Positions 24,980-31,442 of a DNA stretch of 32,836 nt are shown here, one piece after another; the first letter of the stretch is position 1; each line of letters begins with the position of its first letter. Below the pieces are notes generated by a model, which was not told the origin of the DNA, made no database searches, and was given only the letters and a program-made list of their open reading frames with translations. The position numbers and the translations under genes are program-made. The stretch comes from CAYVOX01 sp964453035 (GTDB taxonomy: Bacteria; Chloroflexota; Anaerolineae; Anaerolineales; Anaerolineaceae). The stretch lies in the NCBI GenBank assembly GCA_964453035.1, contig CAYVOX010000020.1:1-32836 (forward strand). Direction: 5' to 3'.

Positions 24980-26236
24980 TCAGGGTTGTTTGAGCGCCAC
25001 GTAGAAGAAATCGCGGGCGTAAGGCTGCAGGTAGCGACCCACATCCGCTTTCATGTCATCCGGGAAGAGCGGTTCGGGCACCATTTTGCCCTTTTCGCTG
25101 CGTACGGCAACAAAATGCACCCAGTAGTTGTTGATATCGAGCTGCATGCCCTCCTCAACCCCCACCGCCTTCATCGCCTGCGCCAGGACGGGCATCTTCA
25201 TGTTAGGCCCGGCAAAATAGTAGAGCGTGCGTCCATCCTTGCTCACGCCGATTCCGGAGCGCCACGTGGTGGTGGCCCCGTTGAGGTTGGCGCCCCAGTG
25301 AAAAGCGGAATCCACATCCACCAGCGGGTTGATTTCCCCATCATCCACAATCATGGAGCAGTTCTGCCGCCAGGCCAGCATGCCGTCGGCATTTTCAAAA
25401 TCCTTGCCCCATTCGCCAATTTTCACCGCGCCATTTTCATAGATCGCGACGGTTGCAAAGCCTTTAACGGGCTTGATGACCGTGATCCCCGCAGACATAG
25501 CCCCGTAATTGCCATGCTGAGCCTTGAAAGCGCCGTTAAAGGTAGCCAGCAGCACGCCGGGCTTGTTATCCGCGGCGGGGATGGCCCCGCTGCGTTTAGG
25601 AGCATCAGCAGCGTAGGGTTCTTCAAAGCCCAGGATGAAGTTGAACTTCACCTTCTCAAGGTCAAAAGCCACAGCCGCCACCAGGGCATAAGGGCGCAGC
25701 GGATCGGGCTGGATGAAGGTGCGGTAAGCCACCGTGTGACCGGCAGGATCGCTGATGTAGGGCTGCCAATCGGCTTCACCCTCCAGCGATCCGAGCGGTT
25801 TGGCATCTGCCGGAGCCCACGGGGTGGCAGTGGGAGTGAGCGTTGGGGTTGGGCTGAGCGTGGGGGTCAGGGTGGGCAGGTCGGTGGGGCGCGGGGTGGG
25901 CGTGAGGGTGATGGTGGGGGTAAGCGTGGGCAGCGGGGTTGGGGTGGGGGTGCCTTTCACCACGGAAGTGCGCTGTCCGCTAGTTTGCCAGGGAGAAGAG
26001 ACGTTCTTCATCCCAAGGTTGAACTTGACCTGGTCAAAGGTATCCTGCACCTGGAAGATGAACATTTCCAGCCGGGCCACCGCCTGGTCGCCGATGACGG
26101 CGCGGAGGGAATCTGCACCCTGCGCGCCAATTTGCGGAAAGGCAGTAGCCGCCAGATACAGGCCCACCAACCCGATGAATGCCAGCACAACCAGGCCAAT
26201 GCAACCGCGTTTTAACCAGTTTTTGGATTTGGCCAT
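24980..26236 (-). CDS. Membrane-anchored NAGPA-type phosphodiester glycosidase domain protein
   Basis: A 418-residue protein with one N-terminal membrane anchor (about 11-31), a short coiled region, a Thr/Pro-rich linker (95-141) and a C-terminal globular domain (about 145-418). This domain has features of the phosphodiester glycosidase (NAGPA) family: a TFNGAF segment, a SAGITV strand, WRQNCSMIVDDG, and a LDINNYW segment near the end. The bacterial members are mostly uncharacterised envelope proteins. The topology puts the domain outside the cell. The ATG at 26236 has a TTGGAG sequence upstream; an in-frame TTG five codons earlier is less likely. Its terminator follows the stop by about 70 bases. 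The family call is likely but not certain; the substrate is unknown. Confidence 0.75.
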   Translation of the reverse strand: MAKSKNWLKRGCIGLVVLAFIGLVGLYLAATAFPQIGAQGADSLRAVIGDQAVARLEMFIFQVQDTFDQVKFNLGMKNVSSPWQTSGQRTSVVKGTPTPTPLPTLTPTITLTPTPRPTDLPTLTPTLSPTPTLTPTATPWAPADAKPLGSLEGEADWQPYISDPAGHTVAYRTFIQPDPLRPYALVAAVAFDLEKVKFNFILGFEEPYAADAPKRSGAIPAADNKPGVLLATFNGAFKAQHGNYGAMSAGITVIKPVKGFATVAIYENGAVKIGEWGKDFENADGMLAWRQNCSMIVDDGEINPLVDVDSAFHWGANLNGATTTWRSGIGVSKDGRTLYYFAGPNMKMPVLAQAMKAVGVEEGMQLDINNYWVHFVAVRSEKGKMVPEPLFPDDMKADVGRYLQPYARDFFYVALKQP

Positions 26237-26336
26237 ACCACTCCAACGCAATTCAGCATAATTTTTTTACAGGCTATTCAATTTTATGGATAAGGGATTT
26301 TCAACCGTTAATCGCGCGAATTATACCAGAATGCGC

Positions 26337-27050
26337 TCACTTAAGCGGTGTTTTGAGCGGGACGCCGACACGGCGAGGATAGGCGGGTGGTGTGGCAGCT
26401 ACTTTATCAACCACAACCAGGTAGCGCTCGTCTGCCACGCCGGGCAGGGTCACCTTCTCCAGGCGGCGCAGGTGCCCGCCGAGCAGCTTGATGGGCCGCT
26501 CAGCCGCATGCGCCTCCGCCGGGCCGGATTCACCTTTCTGGGCCAGCACTGCGCCGCCAATGCGCGCCAGTGGCAGCAGGTACTCCACCAGTGTGGGCAG
26601 GTTGGCAACCGCCCGCGCCACAACCCAATCCTGCTTTTCGCGGTAGATGGGGTTCTGCCCCACATCCTCCACGCGCGCCTGCAGCACCTCAACGTTCTCA
26701 AGCGCCAGCGTTTTGACAATATGGTTGAGAAAATTGACCTTTTTGCCAACCGATTCGACCAGGATGAGATGCAGGCGAGGCAGCGCAATCTTGAGCGGGA
26801 TGCCCGGAAACCCGGCGCCGGTGCCAATATCCATCAGGCGAACAGGCGCGGGGTCGCGCAAAACGAGCAGGCAGGAGAGCGAATCAAGGAAGTGCTTGAC
26901 GCGAATAGTTTCAGGGTCGCGTATGGCGGTCAGGTTGAATTGTTCGTTCCAGGCCAGCAGCTCTTGCTGGTATCGCCCAAGGGCGGCAAGCTGCCGTGAG
27001 TTGAGCTTGAGTCCAAGCAGGTTTTGGGCTTCCAGGGCAAGTTGCTGCAT
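26337..27050 (-). CDS. rsmG: 16S rRNA (guanine-527-N7)-methyltransferase
   Basis: A 237-residue Rossmann methyltransferase of the GidB/RsmG family that modifies G527 of 16S rRNA, the modification whose loss gives low-level streptomycin resistance. The SAM site is Asp74-Ile-Gly-Thr-Gly-Ala-Gly-Phe-Pro-Gly, preceded by the family-typical NLTAIRDPE and HFLDSL motifs. The C-terminus carries a short, basic extension. A TATAAT lies ten bases before the ATG with no Shine-Dalgarno, so the message may have almost no leader. It diverges from lexA. Confidence 0.95.
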   Translation of the reverse strand: MQQLALEAQNLLGLKLNSRQLAALGRYQQELLAWNEQFNLTAIRDPETIRVKHFLDSLSCLLVLRDPAPVRLMDIGTGAGFPGIPLKIALPRLHLILVESVGKKVNFLNHIVKTLALENVEVLQARVEDVGQNPIYREKQDWVVARAVANLPTLVEYLLPLARIGGAVLAQKGESGPAEAHAAERPIKLLGGHLRRLEKVTLPGVADERYLVVVDKVAATPPAYPRRVGVPLKTPLK

Positions 27051-27060
27051 GATGGGCTTG

Positions 27061-27066
27061 ATTATA
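27061..27066 (-). promoter_or_regulatory. Candidate -10 of rsmG
   Basis: TATAAT on the minus strand (27066 to 27061), ten bases before the ATG at 27050. The expected transcription start is within about four bases of the start codon. Confidence 0.45.
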
Positions 27067-27161
27067 CATGATTACATGCCAGGTGATGGCAGTTGGGGCG
27101 AGTAGGGGTTGGTCAGGCAGGGTCGAGTGGTGACATTTTGGGAATGAGTGTTAAAAAACGC

Positions 27162-27190
27162 TTGACAACGAACATATGTTCTGTTATTAT
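27162..27190 (+). promoter_or_regulatory. lexA promoter with SOS box
   Basis: TTGACA at 27162-27167, a 17-base spacer and TATTAT at 27185-27190. Within the spacer lies a perfect 12-base palindrome, GAACATATGTTC (27170-27181), which matches the Gram-positive GAAC-N4-GTTC SOS box. LexA bound here would block its own promoter. Transcription would begin near 27197. Confidence 0.9.
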
Positions 27191-27242
27191 ATAGAAGAAA
27201 ATAGCACAGATGGTCGAATAAATCAGAAAAGGAGAACATCCT

Positions 27243-27962
27243 ATGGCCAGACGAAGCGAAGGGCTCAGTGAGCGGCATCGTAAAATCATGGAGTTTCTAA
27301 CCTCCTTCCAGGAGCGCAGCGGCTACTCGCCTTCCATCCGGCAAATTGGCGATGCAATCGGGGTCAAATCCACCTCGTTAATTGATTACTACCTCAACCA
27401 GCTGCAGCAAATGGAATTTATCGAGCGAGACGAGCACGTCTCGCGCAGCGTGCGTGTTTTGCGCCCCATGTACCCCTCGCTTGGCACGCGCGCCACAGAA
27501 GTGGTGCGCAGTGCGGCAAACGCGGTTAATGATATGCTGCGCCTGCCAATTGTTGGTCGCATTGTGGCCAGCGAGCCTATCCCCATGCCCACGAGCGACT
27601 CGCCCTACTTCGACGCCGAATCGAGTGTGGATATTGCCCGCAGCCTGCTGCCTGCCCGCGAGCGCATCTCGGAGTTGTTCGCGCTGGAGGTCAGCGGGAA
27701 CTCAATGATCGACGCCATGATTAACGACGGCGACATCGTCATCATGAAGAAGGCACAAGAGGCGCGCAACGGTGAAATGGTAGCCGTCTGGTTGGATGAC
27801 AGCGACCAGACCACGCTGAAGTATTTCTTCAAAGAGAAGGACCGCGTCCGCCTGCAGCCGGCCAACCCAACCATGGGACCCATCTACATCGATAACCCCG
27901 CCCACCTGCGCATCATGGGCAAGGTGGTGATGGTCATCCGTCAGGTGCGCACCGTACAATAA
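27243..27962 (+). CDS. lexA: LexA repressor
   Basis: A 239-residue SOS repressor and S24 self-cleaving protease. The N-terminal winged helix (about 8-70) reads like other LexA DNA-binding domains (YSPSIRQIGDAIG). The protease dyad is Ser154 (SGNSM) and Lys193 (TTLKYF). At the cleavage loop the sequence is VGRIVAS, so the scissile bond would be Ala109-Ser110 instead of the usual Ala-Gly. The protein is slightly longer than E. coli LexA (202) because of a longer linker (about 73-100). It has an AAAAGGAG Shine-Dalgarno and an SOS box in its own promoter. Confidence 0.95.
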   Translation: MARRSEGLSERHRKIMEFLTSFQERSGYSPSIRQIGDAIGVKSTSLIDYYLNQLQQMEFIERDEHVSRSVRVLRPMYPSLGTRATEVVRSAANAVNDMLRLPIVGRIVASEPIPMPTSDSPYFDAESSVDIARSLLPARERISELFALEVSGNSMIDAMINDGDIVIMKKAQEARNGEMVAVWLDDSDQTTLKYFFKEKDRVRLQPANPTMGPIYIDNPAHLRIMGKVVMVIRQVRTVQ

Positions 27963-27980
27963 ACAACCCATACCAAAATT

Positions 27981-28009
27981 ACGCCCCGGCAGCTCTCCGG
28001 GGCGTTTTT
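27981..28009 (+). terminator. Rho-independent terminator of lexA
   Basis: A 9-bp GC-rich stem (27981-27989 with 27997-28005), a 7-base loop and a T run. It lies 19 bases after the lexA stop and also faces the convergent SnoaL/PDZ gene. Confidence 0.9.
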
Positions 28010-28033
28010 GGTTAAGCATGACAGAAGCCCTGC

Positions 28034-28702
28034 CTACTTAGGCGGGAGGTTATAAGTGTACCCCAACTGCAACATTTGCATATAGTCACCTGCAACACCC
28101 CAGCTGTCAACAATTTTTCCATCCTGCAGGCGGTAGATATCACAGGAAGGCCAGATGGCAAACCGGTTGTAATCAACATTCATGCCCGAATAGATGCCGT
28201 AAACAACAACCATATCGCCACTTTCCACCACCTGTTCCACCTCAACCTTCAAGTCAGGCCAGGTGTTTTTGAGCCATTCGCGGTTTAACTCCTTTACATG
28301 GTCAAAAATGAGTTCATATCCGGGAATCAAACCTCGGATAATCACCACTTCAAGTTGCTGGCCATCACGAATAATTTTGAAAGTAACCGGGGTGTCCGGG
28401 ATGCCTGGTCCGATGCGATAATCACGCAATTGCTCATAAGTGTTCAGGGAAATATGCTCATCCTTGGCCGCAACAATCAAGTCACCGGCTCGCAGTTTTC
28501 CATCTGCCGGGCCATCCGGTGTGACCACTTTTACAACGAATTTCCCATTCATAGTATCATCCGGCAAGAATCCAACGCCCACGTACGGCGCACCATGGAT
28601 AACACATCCGGCGCTAATATAATCAATATCCCGCTCGTACTGCCGGGCGTTGATGGTAACCTCGAGCATTTCCAGCACGATTTCTTTATTTGACTTCACC
28701 AT
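28034..28702 (-). CDS. SnoaL-like protein with an inserted PDZ domain
   Basis: A 222-residue protein. Residues about 5-40 are the first helix and strand of a SnoaL-like (NTF2-fold) domain, and 127-216 are its remainder (WPDLKVEVEQVVESGD, then DIYRLQDGKIVDSWGV). Between them, residues about 41-124 read as a PDZ domain: a GLGF-type loop at Gly42-Val-Gly-Phe45, then VVTPDGPADGKLRAGDLIVAA. The PDZ thus seems nested inside the SnoaL fold. SnoaL-like proteins include ester cyclases and many of unknown function; no signal peptide is seen, so it should be cytoplasmic. Start ATG at 28702 with an AAGGAG sequence. By eye its GC content is clearly lower than the neighbours, suggesting a separate origin. 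It lies between lexA and rplL with its own promoter. Function unknown. Confidence 0.8.
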   Translation of the reverse strand: MVKSNKEIVLEMLEVTINARQYERDIDYISAGCVIHGAPYVGVGFLPDDTMNGKFVVKVVTPDGPADGKLRAGDLIVAAKDEHISLNTYEQLRDYRIGPGIPDTPVTFKIIRDGQQLEVVIIRGLIPGYELIFDHVKELNREWLKNTWPDLKVEVEQVVESGDMVVVYGIYSGMNVDYNRFAIWPSCDIYRLQDGKIVDSWGVAGDYMQMLQLGYTYNLPPK

Positions 28703-28835
28703 GAGATTGCTCCTTAAACACTAAAGAGAGGAGCCCGAATGATGAATTCTATGGTGAATGCGAGCAGGATAACGATAACTGCTATTGAAACTCAGGCAAT
28801 CCGATGCGTTCACAAATTGCCCCCTGATTGGCATC

Positions 28836-28854
28836 ATCACAATTGCAATGTGAT
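28836..28854. promoter_or_regulatory. Palindrome at the SnoaL/PDZ promoter (operator candidate)
   Basis: ATCACA and TGTGAT arms separated by seven bases, overlapping the downstream edge of the -10 and the predicted transcription start. The position fits a repressor site. The regulator is unknown. Confidence 0.45.
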
Positions 28855-28882
28855 TATACATGGTACGCAAATGATTTTTCAA
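28853..28882 (-). promoter_or_regulatory. Sigma70-type promoter of the SnoaL/PDZ gene
   Basis: On the minus strand TTGAAA (28882 to 28877), an 18-base spacer and TATAAT (28858 to 28853). It predicts a leader of about 140 bases before the ATG at 28702. No stable structure was identified in that leader. Confidence 0.65.
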
Positions 28883-28901
28883 TACGTCATCATCAGAAAA
28901 T

Positions 28902-28945
28902 GAAACTCCCCGTCAGGGTTTGGCGGGGAGTTTCTTCGTTTTTAT
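28902..28945. terminator. Terminator hairpin downstream of rplL
   Basis: An 11-bp stem (28902-28912 with 28924-28934) with an 11-base loop. On the minus strand it is followed by ATTTTCTG, on the plus strand by a longer T-rich tail. It lies 26 bases past the rplL stop, so it most likely ends the ribosomal protein operon. Confidence 0.75.
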
Positions 28946-28960
28946 TTTTAGCTGCTAGAA

Positions 28961-29344
28961 TCAGGCAACTTCGACCACGGCGCCAGCGGCTTCCAGCTTG
29001 CTCTTGGCGTCGGCAGCAACCTGCTTGCTCACAGCCGTGAGAACCTTGGAACCAGCGGTTTCGGCCATCGTCTTGGCTTCAACCAGGCCCAGGCTGGTGA
29101 GCTGGCGGATGACTTTGATGGTCTCAATCTTCTTGGGGCCAGCGTCTTTGATGACGACATCAAACTCGGTCTTCTCTTCGACGGGTTCAGCGGCGGCGGC
29201 AGCGGGAGCAGCGCCAGCGGCGGCAACGGCGACGGGAGCGGCGGCGGAAACGCCCCACTTCTCTTCCAGCTTCTTGACCAGGTCGGCAGCTTCCAGAACG
29301 GTCAGCTTGCTCAGTTCTTCAACTAACTTCTCGATATCAGCCAT
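28961..29344 (-). CDS. rplL: 50S ribosomal protein L7/L12
   Basis: A 127-residue stalk protein, present in several copies on the ribosome, that recruits translation factors. N-terminal dimerisation helices (1-32), an Ala-rich hinge (about 34-55) and the C-terminal domain from KTEFDVV onward are clear. In the usual TGLGLKEAK factor-binding segment it reads TSLGLVEAK, and the proline that normally follows is missing, so the domain is somewhat divergent. It is 82 bases after rplJ. Confidence 0.95.
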   Translation of the reverse strand: MADIEKLVEELSKLTVLEAADLVKKLEEKWGVSAAAPVAVAAAGAAPAAAAAEPVEEKTEFDVVIKDAGPKKIETIKVIRQLTSLGLVEAKTMAETAGSKVLTAVSKQVAADAKSKLEAAGAVVEVA

Positions 29345-29426
29345 TTCAAAAATCCTTCTTTCTTTCGAATTATTTTATATTTTTTATTAGATGGCGGCGG
29401 TAAGGCCGCCTTTACTCAATCCGCGC

Positions 29427-29957
29427 TCAGGCAGCGGTAGGGGTTGCGTCTTTTTCAGAATAAGCTTTGACGACATAGGCCATCTGGCGCGCGGGTTCGG
29501 CGAGGGTGCGAACGAGCTGACCGGCGGGAGTCTGGATGAGTCCGAGGAGCTTGGCGCGCATGACGGGCAGCGGGGGCATTTCTGCCAACGATTTGATGCT
29601 GGCGGGGGTAATCTCTTGCCCTGAAAGAAAGCCGAGTTTGAGCTTGAGGGTTTCGCTGTTTTTGGTTGCATCAGCAAAAACCTTGGCCAGCGCAGGAGCG
29701 TCGGTGACGGCAAAACCGCACAGGCAGGTGCCCTGCAGGGTCTTGGATTGGATACCGGCGTTTTTGAGGGCAATACCCATCAGGGTATTCTTGACGACGT
29801 GCAGCTGACCGCCGGCGTCGCGCACTTTAGCGCGCAGAGTATCGACATCCTTCATGGTCAATTTGGTATATTCCAGCACAAAGACAGCCTGGCTGTTCTT
29901 AAGCCATGATTCATAGTTCGCTAAAATTTCTGATTTCTCTTTCTTGGTGAAGGCCAC
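29427..29957 (-). CDS. rplJ: 50S ribosomal protein L10
   Basis: A 176-residue protein that anchors the L7/L12 dimers to 23S rRNA. It begins with the family-typical MAFTKKEKSEIL. The start is a GTG at 29957 preceded by a very strong GGAGGTGA Shine-Dalgarno. Its long upstream leader carries the autoregulatory L10 element and an attenuator hairpin. Confidence 0.95.
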   Translation of the reverse strand: MAFTKKEKSEILANYESWLKNSQAVFVLEYTKLTMKDVDTLRAKVRDAGGQLHVVKNTLMGIALKNAGIQSKTLQGTCLCGFAVTDAPALAKVFADATKNSETLKLKLGFLSGQEITPASIKSLAEMPPLPVMRAKLLGLIQTPAGQLVRTLAEPARQMAYVVKAYSEKDATPTAA

Positions 29958-29999
29958 TAAAAATTCACCTCCTTCCTTTTATCAGATGACGGGATATTC

Positions 30000-30150
30000 T
30001 CCCAGGTACACACAAAAAAAGTCTTTGCCGGGTGGTTGCCTGGCAAAGACTTTCTGGACCTGTTTGAACAGGTCAGGGTTTGGTCAGAAGAGTCTCCACC
30101 TCGGCAGGATATTAAGCCTCGAAAGGCACCGGCTTCTACGGTAGACGTGC
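30000..30150 (-). ncRNA. Ribosomal protein L10 leader
   Basis: The 209-base spacer between rplA and rplJ holds a structured leader on the minus strand. From 30150 downward it shows the conserved GCCGGTG and CCTGCCGAGGT segments of the L10 leader family, then a GACCTG/CAGGTC hairpin (30057-30074), then an attenuator. L10 (with L7/L12) is expected to bind and lower expression of rplJ-rplL. The limits are approximate. Confidence 0.8.
30014..30053 (-). terminator. Transcription attenuator in the L10 leader
   Basis: A 12-bp stem (30018-30029 with 30042-30053), a 12-base loop, and a T run on the minus strand (the A run at 30014-30020). A full intrinsic terminator inside the leader upstream of rplJ is a common design for L10 autoregulation and for setting the L1/L11 to L10/L12 ratio. 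Confidence 0.88.
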
Positions 30151-30166
30151 GTATTATACTACAAAA

Positions 30167-30886
30167 TTACTCGGCGCTCTCCATCGCTTGCGCCAGGTTG
30201 GGATCCACCTTCAGCCCAATCCCCATGGTTGAAGTGACGGTCATGTGGCGGATGTAGATACCCTTGGCAGCCGCGGGGCGCGCCTTTTTGATGGCGTCCA
30301 TGAAGGCAGACAGGTTCGCGTAGAGTTGTTCTACCGGGAAGCTGACCTTGCCGATGGGGACGTGCACATTGGCGGTTTTATCCAGGCGGAACTCAACGCG
30401 CCCGGCCTTGGCTTCGCGGATGACGCGCGGCAGATCTTCAGCGGGGACAACCGTGCCAGCCTTGGGGTTAGGCATCAACCCGCGGGGACCGAGGACGCGA
30501 CCCAGGCGGCCAGCTTTGGCCATCATATCGGGGGTGGCGATGGCCACATCAAAATCCGTCCAACCACCCTGGATCTTGGCGATCCATTCATCGCTATCGG
30601 CCACGAAGTCGGCGCCAGCTTCCTGGGCTTTGGTGCTGCCATCACCCTGGGCAAAAACCAGAACGCGCACCGTCTTGCCGAGGCCGTGGGGCAGCACAAC
30701 CACATCGCGAATCATCTGGTCAGCCTGGCGTGGGTCCAAACCCATACGGAGATGGACTTCCACCGTGGCGTCAAATTTGGTATAGGAGGTTTCCTTAACC
30801 AGGGTGAGCGCCTGGCGGGGATCGTAACTCTGCGCCAGGTTCACTTTTTCCAGCGCAGCCATGTATTTCTTTCCGTGTTTAGCCAT
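30167..30886 (-). CDS. rplA: 50S ribosomal protein L1
   Basis: A 239-residue protein of the ribosomal L1 stalk. It has the usual start (MAKHGKKY) and the conserved core MGLDPRQADQMIRDVVVLPHG with a later GRLGRVLGPRGLMPNPK motif. ATG at 30886 after an AAGGAG sequence. L1 in other bacteria represses translation of the rplK-rplA message. Confidence 0.97.
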   Translation of the reverse strand: MAKHGKKYMAALEKVNLAQSYDPRQALTLVKETSYTKFDATVEVHLRMGLDPRQADQMIRDVVVLPHGLGKTVRVLVFAQGDGSTKAQEAGADFVADSDEWIAKIQGGWTDFDVAIATPDMMAKAGRLGRVLGPRGLMPNPKAGTVVPAEDLPRVIREAKAGRVEFRLDKTANVHVPIGKVSFPVEQLYANLSAFMDAIKKARPAAAKGIYIRHMTVTSTMGIGLKVDPNLAQAMESAE

Positions 30887-30891
30887 TCTTA

Positions 30892-30933
30892 CTCCTTAGT
30901 GGTGCAAACGGGCTTCAGAAGAAACCCTCCCAC
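30892..30933 (-). promoter_or_regulatory. Intergenic RNA motif before rplA (copy 2)
   Basis: On the minus strand GTGGGAGGGT (30933 to 30924) is followed 19 bases later by CACCAC and the AAGGAG Shine-Dalgarno. The same two blocks occur before rplK with a 21-base spacing. GGTG and CACC could pair across the spacer and fold near the ribosome site. Confidence 0.45.
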
Positions 30934-30939
30934 GCGCGA

Positions 30940-31365
30940 TTAGTCAGTAATCGTTATGCCCATGTTGCGGGCGGTGCCTTCAACCTGGCGGATGGCGTCT
31001 TCAATTTCCACCGCGTTGGTATCTTTCATCTTAATTTCCGCGATTTCGCGAACCTGGGCGCGGGTCACTTTGCCAACCTTTTCGCGGTTGGGAACAGCCG
31101 AGCCCTTCTCGATGCCGGCGGCCTTTTTGAGCAGCACAGCAGTAGGCGAGGATTTGAGGATGAAAGAGAACGATCCATCTGTATAGATGGAAATTTCTGC
31201 CGGGAGCACTTCGCCAACACGCGTTGAGGTGCGAGCGTTGTATTCCTTGCAGAAGGCCATAATGTTGATCCCGTGCCCGGCCAGAGCGGGGCCAACGGGG
31301 GGCGCCGGGTTTGCTTTACCGGCATTCAATTGTAAACGCACAACAGCTTTTAGTTTCTTTGCCAC
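30940..31365 (-). CDS. rplK: 50S ribosomal protein L11
   Basis: A 141-residue protein of the GTPase-associated centre of the ribosome. The conserved start is AKKLKAVVRLQL, with APPVGPALAGHGINIMAFC after it. The open frame continues upstream, but the GTG at 31365 has an AAGGAG sequence and gives exactly the usual length of 141. It precedes rplA with a 53-base spacer. Confidence 0.96.
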   Translation of the reverse strand: MAKKLKAVVRLQLNAGKANPAPPVGPALAGHGINIMAFCKEYNARTSTRVGEVLPAEISIYTDGSFSFILKSSPTAVLLKKAAGIEKGSAVPNREKVGKVTRAQVREIAEIKMKDTNAVEIEDAIRQVEGTARNMGITITD

Positions 31366-31372
31366 AGCTTTT

Positions 31373-31416
31373 CTCCTTCGTGGTGATAGCGGGTGATTTG
31401 GGGAGCACCCTCCCAC
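31373..31416 (-). promoter_or_regulatory. Intergenic RNA motif before rplK (copy 1)
   Basis: GTGGGAGGGT (31416 to 31407 on the minus strand), a 21-base spacer, then CACCACGAAGGAG. It shares both blocks with the rplA leader copy. It may be a translational control element for the L11/L1 pair. Confidence 0.45.
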
Positions 31417-31442
31417 CGTCTAACGCCCTGGTGGGCGAAAAC

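Noticed and set aside
28828..29040. Small plus-strand open frame in the SnoaL-rplL spacer
   Set aside because: It runs antisense through the rplL terminator and the rplL 3' end, has no Shine-Dalgarno and no recognisable protein features.
30057..30074. GACCTG/CAGGTC palindrome as a DNA operator
   Set aside because: It lies inside the structured L10 leader RNA and is better explained as one of its hairpins.
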